A stretch of 64,000 nucleotides of DNA from CAWVSB01 sp036960375 (GCA_036960375.1 JBALVY010000001.1:434001-498000), one strand, 5' to 3'. Counted from the stretch's first letter, positions 54,236 to 63,967 are shown. The notes: generated by a model from the sequence alone, not told the origin. Numbers and translations are program-made.

Positions 54236-54861
54236 ACAAACTTACACATCAAAAAGGCTTTACGCTGATCGAAGTTTTAATCTCGTCACTGGTATTTTCT
54301 GTACTGGCGATTATGGCGTATTCGGCACTCAATAATATGCTTCGTCTAGACCAGCATCAGCAACAGCAATTTGCGCGAGAGGGCCAACTGCGCCAGGCAT
54401 GGGGCGTAATATTTAGCGATTTCATTCAGGTACGAGACCGATCAGTTCGCGATCAATACGGCGACGTGATCCGGCCTTATCTTGGCGAAGACGCTGAATA
54501 TGTTGTCGAGTTTAGCCGCGGAGGAATGCCTGTTTATGGGCAGTCGCCCTCGGCGGTCGCGCGTATAGCGTATCAGTTTGAAGACAGCGAGCTGCGTCGA
54601 TTGGTGTGGCCTATCGCTGACAGAGGGGAAGACACAGAGCCCCGGCAGCAGGTATTGGTGGCAGGGCTGCGAGATTTTTCGGTAGAGCATTTAGGCCCGG
54701 ATAATCGTTTTGGGGATCAATGGCCGCCTTTGAATCAGGCGGCGGGTATGGTGCCACGAATGGTGCGCTTAAAACTCGAACTCGAAAGTGGAGAGCAACT
54801 TGAGCGGGTGATTCCGCTGTTGGAATTTAGTAGCTGGAATCGAGGTCGCAATAATGGTTAG
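54232..54861 (+). CDS. gspJ: Type II secretion minor pseudopilin GspJ
   Basis: Minor pseudopilin of the tip complex. 209 residues with prepilin site QKGFTLIEVLISSLVF (Glu5 present) and the family globular motifs FVQVRDR-like (here FIQVRDRSVRDQYG) and RLKLELESGEQLERV. Overlaps gspI by 4 bases and gspK by 8. Confidence 0.92.
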   Translation: MNKLTHQKGFTLIEVLISSLVFSVLAIMAYSALNNMLRLDQHQQQQFAREGQLRQAWGVIFSDFIQVRDRSVRDQYGDVIRPYLGEDAEYVVEFSRGGMPVYGQSPSAVARIAYQFEDSELRRLVWPIADRGEDTEPRQQVLVAGLRDFSVEHLGPDNRFGDQWPPLNQAAGMVPRMVRLKLELESGEQLERVIPLLEFSSWNRGRNNG

Positions 54862-55861
54862 ACATTTTTGTCGGCAAAGCGGCGTGGCACTGTTATCGAC
54901 CATGGTGATGGTCACGGTAATCAGTTTGATTCTCGGTTCTTTATATTATCGTCATCAACTGGAAATCTTACGCTCGGCTCGACAACTGTCGACGGATAGT
55001 GCTTTTCTATTAACCTTGAGCGCTGAATATTGGGCCAAGCAACTGTTGGCCGACAGTGATTCAAATGTGGTGCATCTGCAACAGGACTGGGCCATATCAC
55101 TGCCCTTGCTGCCGGTAGAGGGTGGTGAACTGACCGGTAAGATCCGCGACTTACAGGGCTCGGTTAATCTGAATAACCTGGCGGATTACACCGCTGAGCG
55201 CTGGGCCAGTGAAATGGAGGACGGTCAATCTGAAACTGGCTACCACAGTGTGCTACAACGTTTACTTGAGACGGATGATGACGAGCTATCAGCAGCACTT
55301 ATAGACTGGTTAGATGAAAACACTGAAGAACTCCAGTATGGCGCTGAAGATGGCTATTATCAGACTTTGTCGCCAGCGCGTATGCCAGCAAATACACCGT
55401 TGGCATCGATTGCCGAGTTGCCGATGGTGGCCGGCTGGAGCCTAGAGCATGTGCGGCGCCTGCAAGGCCTGGCAGTTGCTTTGCCAGATAGTACCGCGAT
55501 AAATATTAATACGGCGCCCATAGAGGTATTGGCGGCATTGCTGTCTGATCTCAGCGAGACGGCGTTGGAAGAGCTGATTGAACAACGACCATTTGATTCG
55601 GTATCCGAGTTTGTCATAGCCGCAGAGGATGCAGGCCAGGATCTGGCATTACCGCCAGCAGCCATGCTGACCGTCGCCAGTGAGTTTTTTGAGTTGGAGA
55701 CCTATGTGCAATTGGGTATGACAAAGCTGACTATGACCAGTACCTTGTTTCGTGGTGCCAATGGAGAAGTGATGGTGATTGCCAGAACTTTACGGCATGG
55801 TGCACCTCCGGTTCAGAATACGGCCGATAACGGTGAAGACGGCGATGAGGATGCAGTCTGA
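54854..55861 (+). CDS. gspK: Type II secretion minor pseudopilin GspK
   Basis: The large minor pseudopilin that caps the tip complex. 335 residues. The signal region is SGVALLSTMVMVTVISL: the mature Glu5 is absent, which is the usual GspK character. The globular region includes two SAM-like domains (NINTAPIEVLAALL). Overlaps gspJ by 8 bases; gspL begins just after its stop. Confidence 0.92.
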   Translation: MVRHFCRQSGVALLSTMVMVTVISLILGSLYYRHQLEILRSARQLSTDSAFLLTLSAEYWAKQLLADSDSNVVHLQQDWAISLPLLPVEGGELTGKIRDLQGSVNLNNLADYTAERWASEMEDGQSETGYHSVLQRLLETDDDELSAALIDWLDENTEELQYGAEDGYYQTLSPARMPANTPLASIAELPMVAGWSLEHVRRLQGLAVALPDSTAININTAPIEVLAALLSDLSETALEELIEQRPFDSVSEFVIAAEDAGQDLALPPAAMLTVASEFFELETYVQLGMTKLTMTSTLFRGANGEVMVIARTLRHGAPPVQNTADNGEDGDEDAV

Positions 55862-55862
55862 T

Positions 55863-56876
55863 ATGAATGATATAAATACTGCATCTGTTGACTACAGTTG
55901 GATACCAACCGAGAAAGTGGTCTTTCAACGTATTGAAGCGGTGAAATTTAGTCAGCGAAAATTATTGCAGGCTATTCCCTGGATGCTGGAAGATCGTCTA
56001 TTGCAGGATGCGGCCGAGCTGCATTTTGCGCTGGCAGCTAATAGTGTTGGCGGACAGCAAACAGTCGCCGTTATCAGCAAAGAGATAATGGACGCGGTAG
56101 ACGCCACTGTTCAAGAAACTGCCAACAATACACCATTATTAGCCGATATTTATCAGTTACCTTGTCGTGAACAATGCCTGACGATATACGCCGAGGCGGA
56201 CAGAACTCGTTTACGTTTTGCTGATCGTGGCGCAGTATTACCGACCGAGCAGCTAGTTGAATTGCTGCCGCTATGGCTGGCAGCCGAAGGCATTCAGCAA
56301 GTGCTGGTCTGCAGCGAAGAGAACCCGCTGGAAGGCACGTCTATTGAGCACCAGCATCAAGTTATTGCTCTCACTTCACAGGCGCATGCTCCATGGATTA
56401 ACTTAAACCAGGGCGATTACTTAAAGCGGGCAGTCAACTCTCGGCGCCTGCAATATACGGCAGCGGCTTCAGTGCTGTTTGCTTTGCTGGCATGGCTGGG
56501 CCTTAGTCTACTCGATAATTATCAGACCCATCAGCTTGCCGATGATATTGAAAACCATTTAATACAGGTTTATGAGGAGGCATACGGCGAGACTCCTGAT
56601 GACGTAAACGCAGACATTCTATTCCGCCAGCGCACCGCTGAGGCACATCGTGTACTAGCCGGATTTAACGGTAATGGCTTGGTCAATCAACTTGGGGGTG
56701 CGTTGCGACGTTGCTCCTCTTGTACGGTCACCAGCGCAAGCATCTGGCCGGGTAAAATTGAACTACAGCTGGCCAAACCGAATGAGGCGTTGCGCAGTAA
56801 TTTAGAGGGTTTGACTGGGATCAGTGCCCGTTGGACTTCGGCCACCACACTACTGGTAGAGGAGGATGGCCGATGA
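55863..56876 (+). CDS. gspL: Type II secretion assembly platform protein GspL
   Basis: A bitopic inner-membrane protein with a cytoplasmic actin-like domain that recruits GspE. About 337 residues; a single membrane segment lies near residue 200-220 (AAASVLFALLAWLGLSLL), with a short periplasmic ferredoxin-like part. An in-frame upstream ATG exists at 55779, well inside gspK; the ATG at 55863 starts after the gspK stop and gives the expected N-terminus. It overlaps gspM by 4 bases. Confidence 0.88.
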   Translation: MNDINTASVDYSWIPTEKVVFQRIEAVKFSQRKLLQAIPWMLEDRLLQDAAELHFALAANSVGGQQTVAVISKEIMDAVDATVQETANNTPLLADIYQLPCREQCLTIYAEADRTRLRFADRGAVLPTEQLVELLPLWLAAEGIQQVLVCSEENPLEGTSIEHQHQVIALTSQAHAPWINLNQGDYLKRAVNSRRLQYTAAASVLFALLAWLGLSLLDNYQTHQLADDIENHLIQVYEEAYGETPDDVNADILFRQRTAEAHRVLAGFNGNGLVNQLGGALRRCSSCTVTSASIWPGKIELQLAKPNEALRSNLEGLTGISARWTSATTLLVEEDGR

Positions 56877-57322
56877 TCAAGCTTGAAGAAAAAGACCGCA
56901 AGACACTAATGTTCGCTGTACCCCTCATCGTTCTATTATTACTTTATATTTTAGTGTGGCGACCTCTTACTGCGGACCACTTGGAGGCGCAGCAACGTCT
57001 GGAGAACATCGAGAATATCTACGTATCCTGGAGGGCCATTAATCACAATACTCGGTCGTGTTCGAATAATAGTGATTTGGGCGGCGCGCTAACGCAACGT
57101 TTGCAGCGAGCTATCGGTCAGATCAGGGGCATCGAGGCCAGTTTGGGTAAGGCCGGCTCTGGCAATACCCAGGCCCGGTTAAAACTGAAAGAGGGCGATA
57201 AACTATTGGCTTTGGTGACGAGTCTGGCCTGTTTTAATCTGCAGTTGGTCAACGCCAGTATTTCACCCGACGGCGATGGCGGATATCAGGCAACGATAGA
57301 GGTGCGCGATTATGGCTCCTAG
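56873..57322 (+). CDS. gspM: Type II secretion protein GspM
   Basis: A small bitopic inner-membrane partner of GspL. About 149 residues with one membrane segment (about 12-30, LMFAVPLIVLLLLYILVW) and a ferredoxin-like periplasmic domain. A longer frame opens at 56831 inside gspL, but the ATG at 56873 overlaps the gspL stop (ATGA) and is the probable start. Overlaps gspN by 11 bases. Confidence 0.85.
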   Translation: MIKLEEKDRKTLMFAVPLIVLLLLYILVWRPLTADHLEAQQRLENIENIYVSWRAINHNTRSCSNNSDLGGALTQRLQRAIGQIRGIEASLGKAGSGNTQARLKLKEGDKLLALVTSLACFNLQLVNASISPDGDGGYQATIEVRDYGS

Positions 57323-57974
57323 ATCTGTCATGGTGGGCTTGGCAATTGTTGTGAGTTTGCTCTTGTTGGGGCGGGGTTTATTGGCGCTGCCAGTTAATCT
57401 GCTGATAAACCTCGATGAGGAGCCGAAAATTAAGTTGCTAATGGCAACGGGCACATTGGCTAGTGGTCATGTGCTTGTCGAATACGATAATAGATTGCTG
57501 AGAGCTGGCTGGGACTGGTGTCCGGCAGTCTCGCCTTTGCGGTGGTGTTACGACATTGGTGCAGCCGGTATGCAGGCTCATGGAAAGTTAAATGTATTGG
57601 CTGCCCTTCCTGTGCTGAAGGAATCTATTATCGAACTGGGCCCTGACTTCCAATGGCCCGGTATACTGGCTGCTATGCGCAGCCAAGCCACAGTGAGTTT
57701 GTCACGTATGGAAATTCAAGCTGATTGTAAATCCATGCTTGCCAGCATGGTCGCAACAGCAGATTTTCGTAATATCGAGTTCGCAGGTCAGAACTTGGGG
57801 CCGCATAGTTTAAAGACCGAACTTACGGATGAGGGCGCAATTTGGCGGATTTCAGGTCAGTCCGTTAATGGAGACATACGGCTCGACGAGCGCGGTGCTT
57901 ATCTGCCGAATCTAGATGTACAAGCCGGTTCAACTAATGTCAGCTGGACAACAGGGGGGGCTTTGCCATGTTAG
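57312..57974 (+). CDS. gspN: Type II secretion protein GspN
   Basis: GspN is an accessory inner-membrane/periplasmic component present in a subset of type II systems. 220 residues with one N-terminal membrane segment (about 5-25) and a beta-rich periplasmic domain. The sequence is diverged, but size, topology and place between gspM and gspC support it. Cysteines at about 69, 78 and 137 may pair. Overlaps gspM by 11 and gspC by 7 bases. Confidence 0.78.
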   Translation: MAPRSVMVGLAIVVSLLLLGRGLLALPVNLLINLDEEPKIKLLMATGTLASGHVLVEYDNRLLRAGWDWCPAVSPLRWCYDIGAAGMQAHGKLNVLAALPVLKESIIELGPDFQWPGILAAMRSQATVSLSRMEIQADCKSMLASMVATADFRNIEFAGQNLGPHSLKTELTDEGAIWRISGQSVNGDIRLDERGAYLPNLDVQAGSTNVSWTTGGALPC

Positions 57975-58762
57975 CGATTGCAAAGCTTAAACCGGCGTTG
58001 GTACCACTGATAAGCCTAATGGCTGTTTGCCTTGGCTTGTGGGCTTGCTTGTTAATTTCTATGAAATTATTGGCGCCGCCACATTTTGAGCCGTCAAACA
58101 TACAAGCTGCCAACGCGGGACAAATTCAGGCGAGTTGGTTTAAGCCAAAGGCAGCCATCTCTAATGCACCAAAAGCGACGGGGAAATCACGATTACGGGC
58201 TGAATTACTCGGTGTGATGGCTAATGGTGACAGGGGTGTGGCAACCTTGTCACTCAACGGCGGTAAACCGGCAGTTTATGTTCTCGGCGCGGAAGTTCAG
58301 TCGGGTATAACACTGCAACAGATTCACGGCGACCGGGTAGTTTTTGATGAAAACGGTGTGAGTCGAGAACTGCTGATGGCCAAAATTGACGCTAAAGGTA
58401 TAGCGCGAGTAGATGAACCTCTACAAGATACCAGCGATCAACAGCTTATCTCCTTGGCGGGGAAAATTGGCGTGCAGCCCCAACGCACTGAATCGGGTGC
58501 TATGGGAATGAAGCTGCAGAGCCTGGATCAGGAATTAATGGATCTGTCTTCACTGCAACCCGGCGATGTGGTGTTAAGTGCCGGTGGAGAATCGATAGAG
58601 GCCTTACTTAGTTCACCTGAAAAATGGCAGGCGCTTATCAACGAGTCATCTGTGCCTTTGGTGATAATACGTGATGGGAAAGAACAACAAATTGACGTCA
58701 ATGCGGCGGCCATGGCAGCGCGAATGTTGCCGCACCTGATGAATTCTTTTAATGGACAATAA
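57968..58762 (+). CDS. gspC: Type II secretion protein GspC with PDZ-like domain
   Basis: An inner-membrane protein that bridges the platform to the GspD secretin. 264 residues: one membrane segment (about 13-38), an HR domain (RAELLGVMANGDRGVATL, about 70-125) and a C-terminal PDZ-like domain (about 170-250, LQPGDVVLSAGGESIEALLS). GspC usually starts gsp operons; here it is near the end, after gspN. Overlaps gspN by 7 bases. Confidence 0.88.
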   Translation: MLAIAKLKPALVPLISLMAVCLGLWACLLISMKLLAPPHFEPSNIQAANAGQIQASWFKPKAAISNAPKATGKSRLRAELLGVMANGDRGVATLSLNGGKPAVYVLGAEVQSGITLQQIHGDRVVFDENGVSRELLMAKIDAKGIARVDEPLQDTSDQQLISLAGKIGVQPQRTESGAMGMKLQSLDQELMDLSSLQPGDVVLSAGGESIEALLSSPEKWQALINESSVPLVIIRDGKEQQIDVNAAAMAARMLPHLMNSFNGQ

Positions 58763-58763
58763 T

Positions 58764-60653
58764 ATGAAAAGTGTAATTCGAAGCACTGGTTGGATCGCGC
58801 AAATTTGCGCAGGGATTTTGTCTCTGATACTAGTCTCACTAGTAGTGGCAGATAATGTCACGGTCAATTTTCGTGATGCGGATATTCGGTCAGTTATAGA
58901 GAGCGTTTCAGAAATTACTGGCAAAGCATTCATTATCGACCCCCGAGTAAAGGGCAAGATGACCATTATTGCGCCCGACAGCATTGACGCGGATTCGCTC
59001 TATGAGGTGTTTCTGAGTGCATTGCAGGTTCACGGTTATCAGGCTGTCAGCGATGGTCAGGTAACGCGCATAGTGCCTTCGGCTCAGGCTTTTCAGCAAG
59101 CAGGTGGTGGCGGCGGTGAGTTGGCAACCAGAATATTCACTCTCAGTTACGTCACAGCACCCGAGTTGGTACCGGTTATCAAACCTATGTTATCGCCAGG
59201 CGCCCAAGTTCAGGCGCACGCCGCCAGCAATCGATTGATAGTGACCGACACGGTGTCTCAATTGGCACGTGTTGAGCGCATGATTGCAGAAGTCGACGAT
59301 GCTGATCAGGCGCAATATGACATCGTTGAGTTAGAGCACATGTCCGCAGCCGAGGCGGTGGCAATTTTGCGTGAGATGAAACATATTCAGCGAGCTCAGC
59401 CGAGTATCGTAGAAGACGAATATAATAATCGGCTAATTGTCGGCGGCTCGCCGGTGGTTCGTCGTCAGGTGGTTGGTTTGCTGAAACAACTGGATATGCC
59501 CAGTTCGTCTGAAGATGGCGTAGAAGTTATCTATCTACACTATGCCCAAGCGGTCAATCTTAAACCAATGATTGAGAAGATACTGACTTCGCGCAGTTTT
59601 CTTCGTTTGGCAGGAGAGACCGAAAAGAACAGCGGCAATGATCAATATCAGGTTGAGGCTGACGAAATGAATAATGCATTGTTGATCTCTGCTCCTGGGG
59701 CAGTCATCAATAATGTGAAGAAGTTGGTTCGCAAACTCGATATGCCGCGCGTGCAAGTCCTTATTGAAGCGGTACTCGCCGAGGTCACCCAGGATCAGGC
59801 TAATAAATTGAGTGTCCAGCTTGCCGCGGTAGGCAAGCAAGGGGGGTTTATTGTTAACTTTGACGACATCATCCCCGCCTTGCTAGCCGGAGCTATTGGT
59901 GGCGATGACAATATTGATGGAATTGCGGTCCCCAACGGAATTTCGGCTGGTGGCGCCAACTACAACGAAGATTCAGGTCGTGGAATAGCCGGGTTAATTA
60001 CCGCACTTAAGTCAGATGCAGATACCAATATTTTGTCCTCGCCCTCTATCGTGACTATGGATAATGAAGAGGCGACTATCACCGTAGGTCAGGAAGTACC
60101 GTTTATTACTGGAAGCTATACCGGTACAGGTAGCGTGAGCCCAAGTAACCCCTTTCAGACGATAGAGCGGGAAGAAGTCGGTATTAAATTAACGGTGCGC
60201 CCACAGGTGAACGAAGGAGACGCCGTTCGCCTGGAGATTTCGCAAGAGGCATCCTCTATATTGGCTAACGCGGCCTTGGCTGGCACTGCAGATCTAGTGA
60301 CATCGAAACGCACTATTACCACCAATGTGATGGTAAATGACGGCGAGATTCTAGTGCTTGGTGGACTGAATGATGATCGTCAAAGTCTGGATGTAAAAAA
60401 AGTCCCTGTGCTGGGCAGTATCCCTTTTGTGGGCGCGTTCTTTCGGTCGACAGAGAGAGAAGTAGAGACTCGTGTGTTGATTGTATTTATCAGGCCAACA
60501 ATCTTGAGAAATTCAGGTGAAGCGTCTGCTATATCACGCGCAAAATACGATATGTTACGTACTCGCCAAGTGGATTTCGGCGAGCGAACCAAAGCCGGTG
60601 ATGCGACTGTTGTGCTGCCGAGTTGGGATGAGGCAAACGCCGAATATCAGTAG
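58764..60653 (+). CDS. gspD: Type II secretion outer-membrane secretin GspD
   Basis: The outer-membrane secretin pore. About 629 residues with a signal peptide (cleavage near VVA/DN), an N0 domain, three N1-N3 repeats (GGSPVVRRQVVGLLKQLD) and a secretin domain with VPFITGSYTG and the LGGLNDDRQ/VPVLGSIPFVGAFFRST motif. An ATG at 58752 is an alternative start overlapping gspC. The C-terminus is short after the secretin domain, with no long S-domain visible, and no pilotin gene is adjacent. Last gene of the operon; a terminator follows. Confidence 0.95.
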   Translation: MKSVIRSTGWIAQICAGILSLILVSLVVADNVTVNFRDADIRSVIESVSEITGKAFIIDPRVKGKMTIIAPDSIDADSLYEVFLSALQVHGYQAVSDGQVTRIVPSAQAFQQAGGGGGELATRIFTLSYVTAPELVPVIKPMLSPGAQVQAHAASNRLIVTDTVSQLARVERMIAEVDDADQAQYDIVELEHMSAAEAVAILREMKHIQRAQPSIVEDEYNNRLIVGGSPVVRRQVVGLLKQLDMPSSSEDGVEVIYLHYAQAVNLKPMIEKILTSRSFLRLAGETEKNSGNDQYQVEADEMNNALLISAPGAVINNVKKLVRKLDMPRVQVLIEAVLAEVTQDQANKLSVQLAAVGKQGGFIVNFDDIIPALLAGAIGGDDNIDGIAVPNGISAGGANYNEDSGRGIAGLITALKSDADTNILSSPSIVTMDNEEATITVGQEVPFITGSYTGTGSVSPSNPFQTIEREEVGIKLTVRPQVNEGDAVRLEISQEASSILANAALAGTADLVTSKRTITTNVMVNDGEILVLGGLNDDRQSLDVKKVPVLGSIPFVGAFFRSTEREVETRVLIVFIRPTILRNSGEASAISRAKYDMLRTRQVDFGERTKAGDATVVLPSWDEANAEYQ

Positions 60654-60704
60654 GGTGACAATATTGCCTGTGCTATTCTTCAGCCCAGTTAAATTGGCTT
60701 TAGT

Positions 60705-61475
60705 CTAAAAAGTAAAGGCCCAGCCCAAGGTTGGGCCTTTTTCGGTGAAGTCGAGCTGGTAGTCTATATTCTCGCTACTTACGTCCTGGCCAATATTTAG
60801 GTAACGATAGCCAATCCAAATATTATTGAGCTTACTAATTCTGTAAAGTGCCCTCAGCTCAAGGCTATAGTCTCGATCGTTATCGCCTGCAACAGCCGTA
60901 TCGGCGTTAAGCATGAGGCCCCATCTATCGTTGAACCAATGATCAAAGTGTAGGCCGAATAATAAGTCATAACTATCGCTGTCATTAACGGGAATCTTTT
61001 TGTCGATTAGATTTTCGCCATTCAAGTCGGTTCTTATATTGAAAAAGATATCGGAGTACACATTGCGGATACCGGCCATAAGCCGCACTTTTTCATGTAC
61101 TCTGAATGTACCCAAAAAATCGTTGATGCCCAAGATGAGATCACTACCTACTGTGGTCTTAAGAATATCTCCACTGGTGGTTTCGTTTTTAAGCTTGAGA
61201 TAGTTGAGTCGATAGGCAAAGCCAAAATTACCCTTGTGGGCATAAACTTCACCCATAAAGCCGAAATCCAGATTTTCTAAAATATCCTTAAAATCGATAT
61301 TGAAATCAATGTTTTCGCCTCCCCGGACACGGCCGTTCACCTCGGGCGCCCATAACATAGGAAAAGCAATGGTAAAGCGCCACTTGTCATCATCTGGCTC
61401 CGTCGGATTGCTCGAGCCCGCATATCCATTCGAGCAGAATAGAATTGAGCTAATTAATAGTATGGGTATTTTCAT
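60705..61475 (-). CDS. Outer-membrane beta-barrel protein, unassigned family
   Basis: About 256 residues. The ATG at 61475 gives a signal peptide (MKIPILLISSILFCSNGYAG); the frame extends to 61520 but would put a polar stretch before it. The mature part has amphipathic beta-strands (LNYLKLKNET, LMAGIRNVYSDIFF, RLMLNAD-like and IWIGYRYLNIG) and ends in GWAFTF, the C-terminal aromatic of barrel proteins. It may be an OmpW-like or DUF481-like small porin; no firm family call. Its 3' end contains the terminator of the convergent gsp operon. Confidence 0.7.
   Translation of the reverse strand: MKIPILLISSILFCSNGYAGSSNPTEPDDDKWRFTIAFPMLWAPEVNGRVRGGENIDFNIDFKDILENLDFGFMGEVYAHKGNFGFAYRLNYLKLKNETTSGDILKTTVGSDLILGINDFLGTFRVHEKVRLMAGIRNVYSDIFFNIRTDLNGENLIDKKIPVNDSDSYDLLFGLHFDHWFNDRWGLMLNADTAVAGDNDRDYSLELRALYRISKLNNIWIGYRYLNIGQDVSSENIDYQLDFTEKGPTLGWAFTF
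60714..60745 (+). terminator. Intrinsic terminator of the gsp operon, inside the convergent gene
   Basis: AAAGGCCCA and TGGGCCTTT form a 9-bp stem with a 9-base loop, ending in a run of five T (60738-60742). It lies about 60 bases after the gspD stop and overlaps the last codons (GPTLGWAF) of the beta-barrel gene on the other strand. Confidence 0.8.
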
Positions 61476-61605
61476 GTGCCGACCAATAGGTATTGAGCGA
61501 ATCATAATGGTAGCAGACAATTTAGGGTGAGGAGAGCTACCTGAAAATCTCTTTGAAATATCGTAATTTCCATCGAGAACATACCGCCAGACCCCTCATT
61601 CATTA

Positions 61606-62685
61606 TTACAGCACTAACTTTTTGAATTTGGTGGCTTCACTAATGCCCTCTAATATTTCAATGTTGATGCCATCAGACAGCCCCGTCATTATAGCTGTTT
61701 TCTTGAATTCCTGTGGGCCCGTTTCAATTTCGAGAAAGCTTGTACCGTCTTCGATTATCAAATTACCCTCGTTTACAGCCAGTGCGTCGATACGGCTATC
61801 CAAAACTATGTCGGCATTGGCGCTGTATCCCGCTCTGAGAAAAAAGTCCTCCTGGACTATCATCGCGGCCTTTATCTCAAATTTGATGGTGCCTTGATCA
61901 TTTGTGCCCTTGGGTGAGATATATTCCAGGTTTGCAGAAAACTGTTGGTCTGAAAGCGCTCCTATATTAAGAAGCAACTCCATGCCCACTTTAACTTTGC
62001 CGATTTCTGATTCGTCAAGAAGTCCTTCAAAAATTAGATCTTTCATATTGGCGATACTGGCAATAGTCGTACCTTGGTTAAAATTATTGGTTTCGGTAAC
62101 AAAAGTACCCTCTCTAACAGGGACCGCCAATACCATACCATCTATAGTAGAGGTAACTAAGTTGGCTATTTTTGCGGAATTCTTTGAGGTGCCTTCCTTT
62201 ATAAGTGAGACGGTATTCTCGGCAGATTGAACAGCCTCCATCTGTAGTGCGTAATTAAGCTCGTATTTATTAAACTCCAATTCTCCAATCAGCTTACGTT
62301 GGAATAATTGACCTTGACGTTCAAATTCTATTTTCGCAGTTTTTAAGTTAATTCTGGCCGACTCAAGTCGAGATTCCGCGTTGCTTAGATGTTCCATGTC
62401 AGGTATAAGCTCAATGCGAGCAAGTAAGTCACCTTTCTTAACTAAATCTCCTGCCTGTACGAAGAGCTTCTCAACTACCCCGGAAACATGAGGCTTAATC
62501 TCTACCTCTTTCCGTGGCTTAATACTGCCAGTTGCTACCGTCTTTTTAACGATATCTATTCTAAAAGCACCATCTGTCTGGTAGATAATTGGCTTTTCTT
62601 GCGATTTTTGATAGAGAAAAATCGCCGTTCCGGCAAAAACACATACAACGGTCAGTGTGAGTAGAATTAGAAGTATCTTTTTCAT
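61606..62685 (-). CDS. Periplasmic adaptor of an ABC efflux system (MacA/HlyD-like)
   Basis: A 359-residue membrane-fusion protein with an N-terminal membrane segment, a biotinyl-lipoyl-like hairpin (VATGSIKPRKEVEIKPHVSGVVEKL), a helical hairpin (about 105-165) and beta-barrel domains. It would connect a MacB/FtsX-like transporter to an outer-membrane channel. It follows the permease gene by 34 bases on the same strand. The exported substrate is unknown (antibiotic, peptide or lipid are all possible). Confidence 0.87.
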   Translation of the reverse strand: MKKILLILLTLTVVCVFAGTAIFLYQKSQEKPIIYQTDGAFRIDIVKKTVATGSIKPRKEVEIKPHVSGVVEKLFVQAGDLVKKGDLLARIELIPDMEHLSNAESRLESARINLKTAKIEFERQGQLFQRKLIGELEFNKYELNYALQMEAVQSAENTVSLIKEGTSKNSAKIANLVTSTIDGMVLAVPVREGTFVTETNNFNQGTTIASIANMKDLIFEGLLDESEIGKVKVGMELLLNIGALSDQQFSANLEYISPKGTNDQGTIKFEIKAAMIVQEDFFLRAGYSANADIVLDSRIDALAVNEGNLIIEDGTSFLEIETGPQEFKKTAIMTGLSDGINIEILEGISEATKFKKLVL

Positions 62686-62719
62686 AATTAGGCGTCTTTT
62701 TGGCTATCTAAATTGAATG

Positions 62720-63967
62720 TTATTCATCTTGTAATGCGACTATTGGGTCAACACCCGCTGCCTTCATTGCAGGTAGGATGGCGGCTCCAACACCGGCCAT
62801 AATCATCGTTAATAGGGCTGCCCCTGCAGTCAGAAAATCTATTTCCGGTTTGCCGAACATTCCTGTATCTGTACTGGCCTCCATTAATGTCGACAAACCC
62901 TCTAGTAGAAACACCCCACACACCAGTCCTGAGTAGCCTGCAATCGAGGTCAAGACTAAAGTTTCAAGTAATATGGTGCTGACCACGTTCCATGGCGTGG
63001 CGCCCAGAGCTTTATGGACTCCAATCTCTCGCGTCCGCTCTTTAACAACGATCAACATAATATTACCCACGCCTATTGCGCCTGCGACAATCGTACCAAT
63101 GGCTACCACCCAGCTAAAAAGTTTCATGCCCAGAAACAAACCCAGTACCTTGTCATATTCGTTCTGCATATTGTAAGAGCCGAGGGTGCCGGAATCCTCT
63201 GGGTGAACTTTATGGTTTTCCATGATGATTGCGCGCGCCTTTTCTTCCAGTTCAGCTGCGTGAACACCTCCGACGGGGGCAATTTTAATGTGGCCTATCC
63301 AGCCCAGTTGATTGAAGGTTGTTCTAAGCGTTGAATTTGCCATGAAGATCTGTTCTGTCTCACTGGGATTATTGGAGTTGCTAGTGAATATTCCAATGAC
63401 CACAAAATTAACGCTGCCGATTTCAAGTTTCTGGCCAATTACGTCCTCTCCAGGCTCAAATAGTATCTCTTTAACGGCGTCTCCTATAACCACTACTTTA
63501 CGGCGCTCACTAAAGTCATATTCATTAATAAAGCGCCCTTGTAGCATAATGTGTCCCGAAAGCTTCAAGGAGTCAGGCTCAATACCGATAGTGGAAAATG
63601 AGCCAACCCCATTTCGACTGACAACATATTGATTGACTTGCCAGCCGCCCATCTCGTTATTACTGCTGGACATTCCCAGCTCTGACAATTGTCGTATAGA
63701 TTCCAAATCACCATCTCTAATGGTGATGCGTCGTCCTAAAGGCATGCCTTTGTAAGGCAGTTGTGTTCTAGAACCCGACCAGATAATGACGGTATTTGTT
63801 TGTCCACCAAAGCCGCCGATAACGCCATTTTCCAGGCCTCTGGCTGCACCTAAAAGCACAACTAACATGAAAATACCCCAGAAAACTCCGAGCGAGGTTA
63901 GGACTGTGCGCAGCTTGTGTTGGCTGAGTGTGTAGTAGATTTCCTGCCACCGATCCCAGTCCATCAT
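62720..63967 (-). CDS. ABC transporter permease, MacB/FtsX type
   Basis: A 415-residue protein with four hydrophobic segments (about 20-40, 285-310, 335-360, 370-395) and a MacB-like periplasmic domain between the first two. The family tail TREIGVHKALGATPWNVVSTILLE and KAAGVDPIVALQDE is present. It has no ATPase domain; this must be a separate subunit lying upstream, outside the window or in the partial gene. The start overlaps the stop of the upstream gene by 4 bases. Together with the adaptor gene it forms an efflux cassette. Confidence 0.87.
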   Translation of the reverse strand: MMDWDRWQEIYYTLSQHKLRTVLTSLGVFWGIFMLVVLLGAARGLENGVIGGFGGQTNTVIIWSGSRTQLPYKGMPLGRRITIRDGDLESIRQLSELGMSSSNNEMGGWQVNQYVVSRNGVGSFSTIGIEPDSLKLSGHIMLQGRFINEYDFSERRKVVVIGDAVKEILFEPGEDVIGQKLEIGSVNFVVIGIFTSNSNNPSETEQIFMANSTLRTTFNQLGWIGHIKIAPVGGVHAAELEEKARAIIMENHKVHPEDSGTLGSYNMQNEYDKVLGLFLGMKLFSWVVAIGTIVAGAIGVGNIMLIVVKERTREIGVHKALGATPWNVVSTILLETLVLTSIAGYSGLVCGVFLLEGLSTLMEASTDTGMFGKPEIDFLTAGAALLTMIMAGVGAAILPAMKAAGVDPIVALQDE

